This document shows, one piece after another, positions 1 through 8,975 of a DNA stretch of 64,000 nt. The DNA is from a bacterium (lineage in GTDB: Bacteria > Krumholzibacteriota > Krumholzibacteriia > Krumholzibacteriales > Krumholzibacteriaceae). The position numbers and the translations under genes were made by a program. The stretch lies in NCBI GenBank assembly GCA_020350885.1, contig CP070727.1, positions 282,813 through 346,812 of the forward strand, in the 5' to 3' direction. The notes under the pieces are model-generated. The model made no database searches. It was given only the letters and a program-made list of their open reading frames with translations, and was not told the DNA's origin. The stretch's first letter is position 1. Every line of letters starts with the position of its first letter.

Positions 1-2517
1 ACTGCCGTACTCGATTTGATAGTTATCCAACTCACTCAGGAGTGTATCCTTCACACTGATGTTATCTGCCACCGTCCCGATTATGGAGACAACATTTCGC
101 ACAGTCTCGTAAGCAATCGGCTGCAGGAAGTATGCTGCGGGAAAGGCTCCATCCTCATCCCTGATGTAATCGGCACAATACAGGTGCACACCGTTGCCAT
201 CCTGTATGGTGAATGCAAACTTTGTCCCATCGGGAGCCCAGCACATACTCGAATAGATACTGACATCTCCCGATCCCTTTATTGGAACATGTTCGCCACC
301 ACCCGCCGGTATGACCACGATATCCCACCTGTATTCACCGATACGGTAGCACCTTTCTGAGAACAGGATCTTCTGGCCGTCGGGTGACCATTCCGGATCA
401 TAGTCGGTCAGAACTTCCCCATCATGCTCCGTGAGCCTCAGGTAGTAGTCATTCTCGACATCATAGGCATAAACATCATACGGTAATTCGTTGCCTACCC
501 CCCATGAGAGTGCAATCTTATCGCATGAGGGAGCCCATGAGTAGTACTGTATCCAGCCACTGACCTGATCGATTATTTCGTCATCGAGTGTCGTGACATC
601 TATCTTTCGTATCTGCTGGCTGCCGGGATCTCCCACATGTTTTACATACGAAACCTCGTTATCCCAGGGGATCCACTTGGGATCGATATCCCAAAGTTTC
701 CGTATCGCTTGTGTCGTATCATTGACCAGGCGATCGCCGTTCCCATTCGCATCCATGATGTACAGGGCATGTTCGTGTCCCCACAATCCCCACCATGTGA
801 TCCTCCTGGCATACACGATCGAATCGCCCCGGGGCGACCAGGATGGGTAGAAATCCCATTTCTGCGTATCAGTTAACGGTGTCTCTGTTAAGGTGCTGTA
901 ATCGATCTTCCTTATGATACTATTCTGGCTGCCGTCCCTCGACGCAAACACAAGCTCGGAACCGTCCGGCGACCAGTTGGGACTCATGATCATGCCGTGA
1001 GTAGTCAAGAGCCGAAGACCATCGTCATCGATCACGTCGACATCGATCTGCTTTGAGTCTGATGCGATAAAGTAATAATCCTCGATGTAGCAGTGTATTT
1101 GATATGTACCCGGATCGACGAGTTGGCCTTGATGGTCGGTACCATCCCAGTATACGCTGTACGCTCCCGCATAGACGTAAGAATTGATATCATCGAACGT
1201 GTTGAAGAGCGTATCTACAATTTGACCACCGTCCTTGACGAGCATACGCATATTCGCCAGTCCACTGATCTTGGCCGTAACCATCGTCCACTCCAAGGGT
1301 GGTTTGAAGGGATTCGGGGATGCGGTAAGTTCGTCTATCGAAGCACGGATTTCAAAGAGCTCCAATCCGCTGCTCGTAGTATAAGGACAAAGGACTGCCA
1401 TTTCTCCAAGGCATGCCTCCAAATCGTTAAGGGGCGAGCCCTCGAAGTAGAAGTTCGAATATGTCTGGATTTCGGTTTCCAGGAATCCGTCTATATGGAC
1501 AAGCCTTCTACCATGCGAATCAAGGACATAGATGCCGGAAAATACACCCGAAGATATATGATCGTCGCATACGATATCCTCGAATCCGGCAAAGGGATTG
1601 GCCCTGATGGCAGGAACCTTTAAGAGATCGTCAGAACGATTGAAATCCATTACCCGGTACCAGTGGTGATTCCAGTTCTCGTCCTGGTAGATCAGTACCA
1701 GCCTGTCATTCCCTCGGTCGGCAACATAGATGAATGCTGCTGCATTCTCCTCGTTTAACCTCGTTGCGCATACGCTGTAGGGATAGCAGAATTCGAATGC
1801 ACCCTGGCCGGGTCCGTCTCCGCCCAGCTCCTCGATAACCGTACCATCGGGCTCCATGATCAGTAACCTGTGATTATCTGTATCGGCCACAACAAGCATA
1901 TCGGTTGTCGCACCAGGAAGTTTGCAGAAGTCGATGTCGTGGGCGCCATTGAGCGGTCCATACCCCTGATGATTCTGTTCATCGAAGATATAACCGACAT
2001 GAGATATGGTCCAACCGCATGTATTCGCCTCCAACCGTTGAATACGCTTGTTCCCCGAATCGAGAATGTATAATTTCTGTATACAGGGATCATAGTGACT
2101 GATTGTAATCGCCTCGGGATTGTCATACTGAAACGTTCCTGCCCCAAATCCATTTCCGTACGTTTTCAGAAAGACTATCTCCCGGTATCCATACGCGTTG
2201 TCCATCGTCCCGAAGTATGTGAGGTAGCAGGTGCTCTTATCGATGATGAAGAAGTCATCCGAATTACCCGTCCTGGTCATGCATATCGAGTACGGGGTGT
2301 CGAAAATATTCACCTCCTCCCCCCATACTTCTTTCGTCATATACAGGACATTGTTTTCAGTTATCACGTACGTGAGAGGATCGTCCCAAAACGACCTGCG
2401 GATGATTTCTGCCTCAGCTTGATGCGAAACAGCAGTCATGGCCAGCAGGACGCACAGGCTCGCCATCATGAGGGTGGCGCGTACCGTCGTGTACCTCATT
2501 TGAAATATCTTATTCAC
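1..2517 (-). CDS. Secreted beta-propeller protein (NHL repeats, FlgD-like Ig domain, PD40/TolB repeats), partial
   Basis: The reading frame is open from a GTG at 2515-2517 through base 1, so the C-terminus lies outside the window (839 codons seen). The start is set by a strong AGGAGG 7 bases upstream; the GTG overlaps the upstream TGA (GTGA). The N-terminus is a signal peptide (MMASLCVLLAMTA, then an AEA cleavage-like site). Residues about 30-370 hold NHL-like blade motifs (ADTDNHRLLIMEPDG, ADRGNDRLVLIYQDE). Residues about 375-475 form a FlgD-type Ig domain (SPNPFKP, YWDGTDHQGQLVDPGTYQI). From about 490 onward PD40/TolB-type repeats appear (SPNWSPDGSELVFASRDG, PEWSPDGQKILFSE). It is probably an exported scaffold or binding protein; no enzyme motif was seen and the ligand is unknown. 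Confidence 0.85.
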   Translation of the reverse strand, partial: MNKIFQMRYTTVRATLMMASLCVLLAMTAVSHQAEAEIIRRSFWDDPLTYVITENNVLYMTKEVWGEEVNIFDTPYSICMTRTGNSDDFFIIDKSTCYLTYFGTMDNAYGYREIVFLKTYGNGFGAGTFQYDNPEAITISHYDPCIQKLYILDSGNKRIQRLEANTCGWTISHVGYIFDEQNHQGYGPLNGAHDIDFCKLPGATTDMLVVADTDNHRLLIMEPDGTVIEELGGDGPGQGAFEFCYPYSVCATRLNEENAAAFIYVADRGNDRLVLIYQDENWNHHWYRVMDFNRSDDLLKVPAIRANPFAGFEDIVCDDHISSGVFSGIYVLDSHGRRLVHIDGFLETEIQTYSNFYFEGSPLNDLEACLGEMAVLCPYTTSSGLELFEIRASIDELTASPNPFKPPLEWTMVTAKISGLANMRMLVKDGGQIVDTLFNTFDDINSYVYAGAYSVYWDGTDHQGQLVDPGTYQIHCYIEDYYFIASDSKQIDVDVIDDDGLRLLTTHGMIMSPNWSPDGSELVFASRDGSQNSIIRKIDYSTLTETPLTDTQKWDFYPSWSPRGDSIVYARRITWWGLWGHEHALYIMDANGNGDRLVNDTTQAIRKLWDIDPKWIPWDNEVSYVKHVGDPGSQQIRKIDVTTLDDEIIDQVSGWIQYYSWAPSCDKIALSWGVGNELPYDVYAYDVENDYYLRLTEHDGEVLTDYDPEWSPDGQKILFSERCYRIGEYRWDIVVIPAGGGEHVPIKGSGDVSIYSSMCWAPDGTKFAFTIQDGNGVHLYCADYIRDEDGAFPAAYFLQPIAYETVRNVVSIIGTVADNISVKDTLLSELDNYQIEYGS

Positions 2518-3095
2518 CGCAGACCTCCTGTCGCATGCACTCGCTCTATTTCGCTATGAAACTGTTCCTGGTTTGCGAGCATCCTGAAGACGATCGGCGT
2601 TGTGACCGCATCCTTTATGACATACTTGTCTCCCTTTTCTCCATTCTTGAGCCGCAGTCTGAACAACTCATCGGTCATGTATGATACATCCTTCTCGTTT
2701 ATCATATCCCTGACGTTCCAGACGAGGCTGCATTCTACAACCGCTTCGTCCCCCTCCCATCTGATGCGTGATTTCGAAACATACAAGATCGGTTTTGTAC
2801 CAGTCGCTGTGAACGTATTGAAAAAGCTTCTGAGCTCATTCGTGACTGCCGCATACCGATTGGGTCCATTCCCCTTTGAAACCAAATCCTCCGGTTGATA
2901 CGTCGATATGATTATCCCCGGCATTTCGTGCTGGACCCCGTACACAAATACAGACATTGCCTTTTTGACCTTTTCGTACCTGGTCAGTTCCCTCTCCGGG
3001 CGGCGCTTTGAATTCTGTTCGCCCAGTGCCGCCGCTGCGAAGCACAGCACCAGTATCAACAGAACCGCCTTCGGTATTACACCACGCAGTTTCAT
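2514..3095 (-). CDS. Secreted protein of unknown function
   Basis: 193 residues from the ATG at 3093-3095, chosen because AAGGAGGG sits 8 bases upstream and the signal peptide (MKLRGVIPKAVLLILVLCFAAAALG) then begins the protein; a longer in-frame start would add 30 residues in front of it. The mature part is charged, with alternating hydrophobic stretches (ILYVSKSRIRWEGDEAVVEC), and resembles an NTF2-like or similar small alpha/beta fold, but I do not recognise the family. It is the third gene in a leftward run (zinc protease, TPR protein, this gene, beta-propeller) with very short or overlapping junctions, so probably cotranscribed. It likely acts in the periplasm or at the cell surface. Confidence 0.75.
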   Translation of the reverse strand: MKLRGVIPKAVLLILVLCFAAAALGEQNSKRRPERELTRYEKVKKAMSVFVYGVQHEMPGIIISTYQPEDLVSKGNGPNRYAAVTNELRSFFNTFTATGTKPILYVSKSRIRWEGDEAVVECSLVWNVRDMINEKDVSYMTDELFRLRLKNGEKGDKYVIKDAVTTPIVFRMLANQEQFHSEIERVHATGGLR

Positions 3096-3121
3096 GCTAC
3101 AATCCCTCCTTGCAACGATAT

Positions 3122-4177
3122 TCAATCTTCCTTTTTCAGCTCCTCGATGTCGAATTCCTTCCCATCCACGCGGTTCCTCATCCACACATCGACATAATCC
3201 TTTCCATACTCCGCCACGATCTTATTAACCATGAAGAGGTGATGATCTTTCAACGCCGGTCTGGCACGCAGGATATCGCTGAATGTCTCGATGGCCTTTT
3301 CCTTTTGGTTCATGCGAAAAAACGATGTGCCCAGGTGCTGGCCGACTTCCTCCGCACGGAATCCCGGATAGTCTGACCTCAGCATATCCAGCACGGAGGC
3401 CGCCTCGAGAAGTGAATTGTTGGTGTTTTCCGACAGCAGAGCCAAGGCGAGCCCAAAATTTGCATACCGTATCATCGGATTATCGGGGTATTTCTCGATT
3501 ACCCGCACAAGCTCCGATGCATTGAAATTGCAGGATGGATTATTATCACCATAAGTAATCTGGAACCCACCCTCATACCAGTAGGCATCAAGGATCTCCC
3601 TCTCCTCCTGCGTAGGGTGCCTGAACCGTATCGTGAGTGGATCCGAATATAGCCCCCCCTCCTTCTTCCACAGGTGATGGAAAACCTCCGGAACAACATA
3701 TACGAGCCTCACGCGGTATTCACCCGGCTCGGAAAACGTAACTTCACAATCTCCAGACATGCGGCTAGTATCGACATTGAAAACGAAGGTCGCATTGGGA
3801 TACAGGAACATCTCTCGACTCTCGCCGGGAGCGAGGGGCTCGCCGCGGTACTCGTCGTTGATGATTCCAATAGTGCTATAGTATTGAAACCTCCGGTGTA
3901 CCGTTTCGCCGCCTGGATTCGTCACTTCGAAGAACATATGTTTCATATTCATATCGAAGTAATAACTTCCAGCCAATCGGATCTCTTCTTTTGATTCGTT
4001 GACGAACGTGGCTATCAGCTTGATCGGCTCACGGATCACATACTCATCCTGTATCGACTCAAGCCGCAATACCACATCTTTCCCCAAGCAGACCGCATGT
4101 ATGAACAGAATAAAGAATATTGCAACGCAGGCAATACACAGGTGGTTTCGAGGCCATCTGGATTGTTTGTTCTTCAT
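3122..4177 (-). CDS. Exported TPR-containing protein
   Basis: 351 residues. The ATG is preceded by GAGGAGGA. Residues about 13-32 form a signal peptide or N-terminal anchor (IACVAIFFILFIHAVCLG). Residues about 35-190 look like an immunoglobulin-type beta domain of the kind that begins 'vrLese..Y..gEPI.l..tf.N' (YVIREPIKLIATFVNES). Residues about 230-330 hold helical TPR-like units (PDNPMIRYANFGLALAL, QKEKAIETFSDILRARPAL). It shares a leftward operon with the zinc protease upstream and a secreted unknown protein 27 bases downstream. It probably acts in the periplasm in protein-protein contacts; no catalytic residues were seen. Confidence 0.75.
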   Translation of the reverse strand: MKNKQSRWPRNHLCIACVAIFFILFIHAVCLGKDVVLRLESIQDEYVIREPIKLIATFVNESKEEIRLAGSYYFDMNMKHMFFEVTNPGGETVHRRFQYYSTIGIINDEYRGEPLAPGESREMFLYPNATFVFNVDTSRMSGDCEVTFSEPGEYRVRLVYVVPEVFHHLWKKEGGLYSDPLTIRFRHPTQEEREILDAYWYEGGFQITYGDNNPSCNFNASELVRVIEKYPDNPMIRYANFGLALALLSENTNNSLLEAASVLDMLRSDYPGFRAEEVGQHLGTSFFRMNQKEKAIETFSDILRARPALKDHHLFMVNKIVAEYGKDYVDVWMRNRVDGKEFDIEELKKED

Positions 4178-4196
4178 TGTTCCTCCTCGTCTTGCT

Positions 4197-5174
4197 TTAC
4201 TGTGTCGGAACTAATTGCTCGTATGTGCACCCTCGTGACGTTCCACAGGTACTACAGAGCCTCAAATCGCACAGGTCGTAAATGTAGTCATTCGCATCAT
4301 TTAGACTGCTCGCATACCGGATCCGGTTCATAATGGGACCATTCATGACGCATATGCATCGATCGTCGTCATGGCAATCATCACCTGGTAGTGGCCAAGC
4401 ATCGCTAAGGCCGAATGAATGGGCGAACTCGTGGCTCAGCGCGACAGAAGTGAATCCTATCAGCGAGAAACTGATGATAGTAGTTGTCGGATCCGGCTCC
4501 CCGCTGAATGAATGCCCGTATGACCATGCTACCATGTCTTCGACGAACTTTTTACACATATCATAGAAGATCACCGAAGCTGGACGAGTGCCGTCGAATG
4601 TGCAGCCGAATCCATGGTGACAAGCCCCGAATATGACATTCTCGAAGGGATAGTTACTCGGCATGTTTGGGAAATTCCACTTCACATCAACCTGTGCATC
4701 CGTTCTTGAATAGTAATTTCCAACGAGTACATGGAGTGTCTTCACCGTCTTGTTGTCCTGTACATAATTACCGTCTCGAGAATCTATGACAAAATCTTCG
4801 AATGTTTTACCACCGAAAAACGGATACATGTATTCTTCATAGATTCCGAAGACATCATCCTTGAAGATCTCGACATTTACCGGTCCTTCGGGATAGAGGA
4901 CAACATAATCACTTGCCATCAAGAGAGCCGAGCTCTGAAATCCTGACATTTCACAGAATGAATACTTCTGCCACCGGGAGATTTCCGTCTCCATGAACGA
5001 CTTTCCTATATTTATCCTGTCGACCTCCACCATGACCTTCTTATCGGTAACAGCAGGGTCACTCATTGGTTTTTCCACATCTGGAGAGCATCCAGCACTT
5101 ACAATTACAAATAGAAGCGAGAAAAATACAACGGGCACAGTCCGTGATACATAACGTCGGTTTTTCTTTTTCAT
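4197..5174 (-). CDS. Zincin-type metalloprotease lipoprotein
   Basis: 325 residues from the ATG at 5172-5174; an in-frame TTG 27 bases upstream is less likely. A basic N-terminus, hydrophobic segment and lipobox (VIVSAGC, Cys29) mark a lipoprotein. The zinc-binding motif HEFAHSFGLSD (His248, Glu249, His252, with Asp258 as probable third ligand, HExxHxxGxxD) is followed by a possible Met-turn (ICVMNGPIMN). It is rich in cysteine, especially at the C-terminus (CDLRLCSTC), suggesting disulfides outside the cytoplasm. Membership of the metzincin/M12-like fold is inferred from the motif; the substrate is unknown. It is the first gene of the leftward run that ends at the window edge, with a promoter candidate at 5321-5350. 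Confidence 0.8.
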   Translation of the reverse strand: MKKKNRRYVSRTVPVVFFSLLFVIVSAGCSPDVEKPMSDPAVTDKKVMVEVDRINIGKSFMETEISRWQKYSFCEMSGFQSSALLMASDYVVLYPEGPVNVEIFKDDVFGIYEEYMYPFFGGKTFEDFVIDSRDGNYVQDNKTVKTLHVLVGNYYSRTDAQVDVKWNFPNMPSNYPFENVIFGACHHGFGCTFDGTRPASVIFYDMCKKFVEDMVAWSYGHSFSGEPDPTTTIISFSLIGFTSVALSHEFAHSFGLSDAWPLPGDDCHDDDRCICVMNGPIMNRIRYASSLNDANDYIYDLCDLRLCSTCGTSRGCTYEQLVPTQ

Positions 5175-5320
5175 ACTTCCCACCCTTTCTTTCAGGTACA
5201 ATTACCGACGAACACACTCAGGGTGATTGTACTAACGGATGAGTACCGCTAAACGGATCGCTGTTATTATCCGAGGATTAATGAAAGACAGATTTTTAAA
5301 GTCCCTAGTACCGCTCTTTA

Positions 5321-5350
5321 ACTATTAATTCATTGGCAGCGGTATGTCAA
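5321..5350 (-). promoter_or_regulatory. Candidate sigma-70 promoter for the 5174-to-1 operon
   Basis: On the minus strand a perfect TTGACA (5350-5345) is followed after 18 bases by AATAGT (5326-5321, 4 of 6 to TATAAT). It lies about 147 bases upstream of the zinc-protease start in AT-rich DNA. The -10 is weak, so the call is tentative. Confidence 0.4.
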
Positions 5351-5444
5351 TAAAAATTGTTCGGCAAAAGAATATATTCGCGAATGCAGAATATACCCGT
5401 ACTCGTACTATCTTGAATGAGATATCTTAATTGATACATTAAAT

Positions 5445-5472
5445 AAAAAAAGCGGCCCTCTTCGGGCCGCTT
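5445..5472 (-). terminator. Rho-independent terminator of the 5502-6281 lipoprotein gene
   Basis: Reading leftward, AGCGGCCC pairs with GGGCCGCT around a 5-base loop and is followed by a run of seven T. It begins about 30 bases after the stop codon of the lipoprotein gene. Confidence 0.9.
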
Positions 5473-5501
5473 CAATTGTTAAATATATTTTACAGGCGCT
5501 A

Positions 5502-6281
5502 TCACACTTCGGACGGTATCACCCATCCCGAGTAATTGATGAACGCGATCTTTACGGTACCACCGGAGTTCGTGGACTCGCGGAAGCCGCGGGAAGCGAT
5601 CCGTCCATAGCTCACGCCGCCGTCGAAGTACATCTTCTCGTTCATGAGCGCCTTGAGGACGAGCTGGATCTCGTCGCTCGGGTCCTCGATGATGAAGCGG
5701 ACGTTCTCGAGATGAAGGGTATATACCATCTTCATCTCTCCGCCCTCTTCGATCTCCTCATGCATGATCATGCCCCTGTCGACCCTGAACTTCGTGTTCT
5801 GGATCGGCCTGAGCTTGAGTCTGTTTGATGTGAGTGCGTCGAGGTCGACCTCGATGAAGTCGTCCATTGCGTACTCGGCCGTTCTCATGAGGGTCGGCAG
5901 GGCGATGCTGTATGGCTCACCGACCCGGATGGAATCGCCACCCGCAACCATGAAATCGACCGTGAAATGCACGAGGGGTGTGAATAGCTTCCTGGCGCCG
6001 ACAACGAACTTCCTGCCGCCAACCTGCATTACCTTCTGTTCGATATCCTCCCCCGAGAAGAACTCGATCAGGTTGCCCTCCCGGACCAGGGCGAGATTCT
6101 TGTGCGCTGAGATGATGTTGGGTGTATCGAAGCCGAACTTGAATCCCGGGCTCAGGAGGTCACCGCGACTGGCCTCCCTGATTGTTGTCATTACATAGCT
6201 GTGTTCGACCTTGCCCCCGCATCCGGCGACCATCCCGAGACAAAGTGCAGCAAGAAGGACGATTGAAAAGAGCTTCGACAT
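5502..6281 (-). CDS. Lipoprotein of unknown function
   Basis: 259 residues from the ATG at 6279-6281, with AAGGAG 9 bases upstream; a longer frame would place nine residues before the signal peptide. The signal sequence (MSKLFSIVLLAALCLGMVAGC) ends in a lipobox with Cys21. The rest is soluble, rich in beta-strand patterns and without cysteine, and I do not recognise the family. It is monocistronic: a TTGACA-containing promoter candidate lies upstream (6371-6399) and a strong terminator follows (5445-5472). It probably sits on the periplasmic face of one of the membranes. Confidence 0.75.
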   Translation of the reverse strand: MSKLFSIVLLAALCLGMVAGCGGKVEHSYVMTTIREASRGDLLSPGFKFGFDTPNIISAHKNLALVREGNLIEFFSGEDIEQKVMQVGGRKFVVGARKLFTPLVHFTVDFMVAGGDSIRVGEPYSIALPTLMRTAEYAMDDFIEVDLDALTSNRLKLRPIQNTKFRVDRGMIMHEEIEEGGEMKMVYTLHLENVRFIIEDPSDEIQLVLKALMNEKMYFDGGVSYGRIASRGFRESTNSGGTVKIAFINYSGWVIPSEV

Positions 6282-6370
6282 AGAAAAACTCCTTTGTGTG
6301 TGGTACACCTATCCGCTCTTACAGATAAATACCGATCTCTCGCTGTGGACGTAACCAATTTTACCGTTGT

Positions 6371-6399
6371 AAATTAATACCACTCCCCGATGATGTCAA
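6371..6399 (-). promoter_or_regulatory. Candidate promoter of the 5502-6281 lipoprotein gene
   Basis: On the minus strand a perfect TTGACA (6399-6394), a 17-base spacer and TAATTT (6376-6371). The -35 is ideal and the -10 is weak. It lies about 90 bases before the start codon. Confidence 0.45.
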
Positions 6400-6463
6400 C
6401 CCAATTTTGCCTGTCCGTGCTTCCGCCCCAACCATCCCCTGCTAGAACACCAACCGGCGGCGG

Positions 6464-7435
6464 TTACTGTGCCTTCGCCTCTTTGTCCGTCAGGGGAATC
6501 CCGTATCGCCGGAAAATCCCCTTCACATCCTCGTGGATCTCGATCTCGTCGGAAAGCGGGACGAGGCGCATCCTCCCGAAGCTGTACCCGCCATCCCTGA
6601 GCAATGACAGATCGATCCTGCCGATATACTGTCCGGCGCCCCCCGTGGCGACGATGAAGCTCTCTCCCACCTTCTCGACCTTCTTGACTATGGGCTTGCC
6701 GTGGCCGACGACGACGATATCGAAGCCCGGCACCTCCTCGGCAAGGGCCTTGGAGCGCTCCAATCCGAAGTGGCTGAGGAGAATCAGGAAATCGGCCCGC
6801 TCCTCGAGTTCCGGCATGATCCTCCGGAGGGTTTCGGCCGCCGGAAGTATCGCAAACATCGAGCGGTCGATATAGTTGGGGAAGCGGATGCTCTCATCGA
6901 GGACCCCCGTTATACCGACCGTGAATCCTCCTTCGAGCTCGACCACCTTGTAGGCGGGGCCGAAAACGGGCTCGTGTGTTCCTGGATCGACGACATTTAC
7001 CGCAAGGATATCGAAGCCTGTCCCGGCCGTAAGCCGTTTGAAGTTATCGAGACCGAATATGAATTCGATCTCACCCGGCGTGAAGGCATCGAGTCCCATG
7101 AGGTCGAAGGCCTCGATCGTAAGCCCGGCCTCCGCCTGCGAGTACGAAAGATCGAGACTGAAGGCGTCACCGGCATCGAGAACGAGAAGGTTCGATACAT
7201 TCTCACGAACCCGCTCGATGTAGGTGGCCCTGCGGCCGAGCCCGCCCATATCCTCCACGGTGCAGCCGCACGAGCGGATCTTTCCGACCAGATCACTCGA
7301 GTATATGATGGTCAGATCGACGGTATCCCTGCTCCGACCCTTCTCTTCCTTCGAACAGCACGGCAGAAGCAGCAACAACGCAAGCAGTGCCGCTACGGCC
7401 CCGGGGGGCATCCGAAGGATTCGATTCGATGACAT
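6464..7435 (-). CDS. UshA/5'-nucleotidase-fold lipoprotein with altered metal site
   Basis: 323 residues, starting at the ATG at 7433-7435. The lipobox is LLPCC (Cys27 or so). The chain follows the calcineurin-like phosphoesterase order of UshA: first strand (TIIYSSDLVGKI), NLLVLDAGDAF, GLDAFTPGEIEF, ILLSHFGLE, DIVVVGHGKP. In canonical enzymes these are DxH, GD, GNHE, H and GHSH; here the DxH histidine, the GNHE Asn-His and the last GHSH histidine are substituted, while an SCGC motif is inserted after strand one. So the fold is clear but the two-metal chemistry is doubtful. It could be a binding or redox variant of the family. It is only 323 residues long, so the C-terminal 5'-nucleotidase domain of UshA is absent. 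Confidence 0.75.
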   Translation of the reverse strand: MSSNRILRMPPGAVAALLALLLLLPCCSKEEKGRSRDTVDLTIIYSSDLVGKIRSCGCTVEDMGGLGRRATYIERVRENVSNLLVLDAGDAFSLDLSYSQAEAGLTIEAFDLMGLDAFTPGEIEFIFGLDNFKRLTAGTGFDILAVNVVDPGTHEPVFGPAYKVVELEGGFTVGITGVLDESIRFPNYIDRSMFAILPAAETLRRIMPELEERADFLILLSHFGLERSKALAEEVPGFDIVVVGHGKPIVKKVEKVGESFIVATGGAGQYIGRIDLSLLRDGGYSFGRMRLVPLSDEIEIHEDVKGIFRRYGIPLTDKEAKAQ

Positions 7436-7725
7436 TCTCTCTTCTCTCGTTGAAATTTCTCACTCGAAAACGGATTGGCATATCGACTATGCGGTGTCGC
7501 CCTCCCCCGGGCGATACCAAAGCGTTATACAATATAGCACATTGCTGGTTCCCCATGCCAGCTATTCGCCGCCGGTCCCCTTCCGTAAGCAACGGGTGTC
7601 CGGTCGTAACATATGGCTTTGCGCTTGACACAACTTACGGTTAATTTGTTACTTATGTGAAGGGAGATCGACAGAATCGGTTCGAGGTACGGTAATACTA
7701 GCCGCGAGATTGGAGTGACGTCCAA

Positions 7726-8820
7726 ATGCCGAAACCAGGAGAACTTCGAAGACAGTATCCTTTGCCGCTGGTCCTACTCATTGCCGCTCTGGTGCTTGCC
7801 GGATGCGCAGGGGCCCCGCCAGAGCGGAAACCTCCGGCAGCCGAGCCGCCGCCCGCAGCCCGTCCTGCGGTCGAGGTGATCGCCGATGCGGAGGTACTCG
7901 CCCAGAACAATCGATACGATACGGCTGCAACGATACTGGAGGAATTGATCGCACGCGAAGGCGACAACCTCGAAGCGATGAAGCTGCTGGCCGCCGTGTA
8001 TGCGGCGATGGGACGGAAACGTGATGCGGTCTCGACATGGGAGCGGATCGCCGTACTCGATCCGTCCGACCCGGATGCCGCCTACGAAGTCGGCATCTCA
8101 CTTGCCCGCAAGAAGGACTGGACCGCTCTCCGGTCCAGGATGCTCGCTGCCGAAACAGCCGGCGCCGCCGACGCACGCCACCACCTTCTGATCGGCGAGG
8201 CGGATCTGGAGCTCGGGTACTACGGCGAAGCCGAGCGGTATCTCGCCCGTGCGACCGGCATGGCCCGGGCCACATACCTGCTCGGCAAACTCTATTACGA
8301 ACAGGGCAGGCTCGCAGAGGCCGAGGCGAAGTTCGATGAGGTGCTACAAAAAGATCCGGACAACTTCTCGGCCCACCTCCATCTCGGCTGGCTGCATTTC
8401 AAAAAGGGAAACAAGAAGAAGGCGCTCACACATTACACAAGGGCCGTCGGGCTCGATCCCGAGGAGCCCCTTGCACGGTTGAGCCTCGCCGCCCTGTACG
8501 ATGAACTCGGAAGATCCGGCGAGGCTATCAAACATTTCCAAACAGCCCTCTCGCTCCGGCGCATCCCCCGGAGCGAGAAGAAGAAAGCCCTGAATTCGCT
8601 CAGCCGGCTCCTCGTCGAAGGCAGCCGTACACAAGAGGCGATCACAGTGATCCGGAAAGGCCTGGAGGAATTTCCGAACGCGGGCGGCCTCTACTTCCAG
8701 TGGGGTGAAGCGCTCCTCAAAGAGGGACGGAAGACGGAAGCGAAGGACAAGTACAAGAAGGCGGCCGAAGATCCCGTATGGCGAGAGATTGCACTTCGCA
8801 GGATCCATACCATCCATTGA
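7726..8820 (+). CDS. TPR-repeat lipoprotein
   Basis: 364 residues. A basic start, hydrophobic core and lipobox (LVLAGC, about Cys27) indicate a lipoprotein, followed by a Pro/Ala linker (PPERKPPAAEPPPAA). From about residue 50 to the end there are roughly eight TPR units (AKFDEVLQKDPDNFSAHLHL, LTHYTRAVGLDPEEPLARL, EAIKHFQTALSL, GEALLKEGRKTEAKDKYKKA). Such proteins act as docking scaffolds in the cell envelope. It lies upstream of the sensor kinase with a gap of 155 bases, so it may or may not be cotranscribed. A TTGACA occurs at 7625-7630 upstream but no good -10 follows it. Confidence 0.85.
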   Translation: MPKPGELRRQYPLPLVLLIAALVLAGCAGAPPERKPPAAEPPPAARPAVEVIADAEVLAQNNRYDTAATILEELIAREGDNLEAMKLLAAVYAAMGRKRDAVSTWERIAVLDPSDPDAAYEVGISLARKKDWTALRSRMLAAETAGAADARHHLLIGEADLELGYYGEAERYLARATGMARATYLLGKLYYEQGRLAEAEAKFDEVLQKDPDNFSAHLHLGWLHFKKGNKKKALTHYTRAVGLDPEEPLARLSLAALYDELGRSGEAIKHFQTALSLRRIPRSEKKKALNSLSRLLVEGSRTQEAITVIRKGLEEFPNAGGLYFQWGEALLKEGRKTEAKDKYKKAAEDPVWREIALRRIHTIH

Positions 8821-8916
8821 CTCGACGGAGTGCAGCCCGTGATGCCGCACATGAGAGACCGGCCGGAAGGCCCCGCGAAATGGGAGAGAGATCGAACCGC
8901 ATACCGGACAAAGTAC

Positions 8917-8945
8917 TTGCAAAGGACTACGGCGGTGTCTATCCT
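8917..8945 (+). promoter_or_regulatory. Weak promoter candidate before the sensor kinase
   Basis: TTGCAA (8917-8922), a 17-base spacer and TATCCT (8940-8945), about 30 bases before the kinase start. Both boxes match 4 of 6, so this is only suggestive. Confidence 0.3.
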
Positions 8946-8975
8946 GGCGCAAACTGCGAATGAATCCAATTCGTT

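Larger units (their letters stand above)
5175..5501. other. AT-rich intergenic region with promoter and terminator
   Basis: A 327-base gap, notably richer in A+T than the flanking genes. It holds a leftward promoter candidate near the middle and, at its right end, the terminator of the lipoprotein gene that starts at 6281. No reading frame with a ribosome-binding site and no RNA gene was recognised here. Confidence 0.6.

Noticed and set aside
1093..1623. Plus-strand reading frame of 176 codons inside the beta-propeller gene
   Set aside because: The minus strand carries the continuous protein with NHL and FlgD motifs; this is its antisense shadow.
7679..7700. A GGTTCGAGG stretch resembling a tRNA T-loop
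   Set aside because: No acceptor, D or anticodon stems could be drawn around it.
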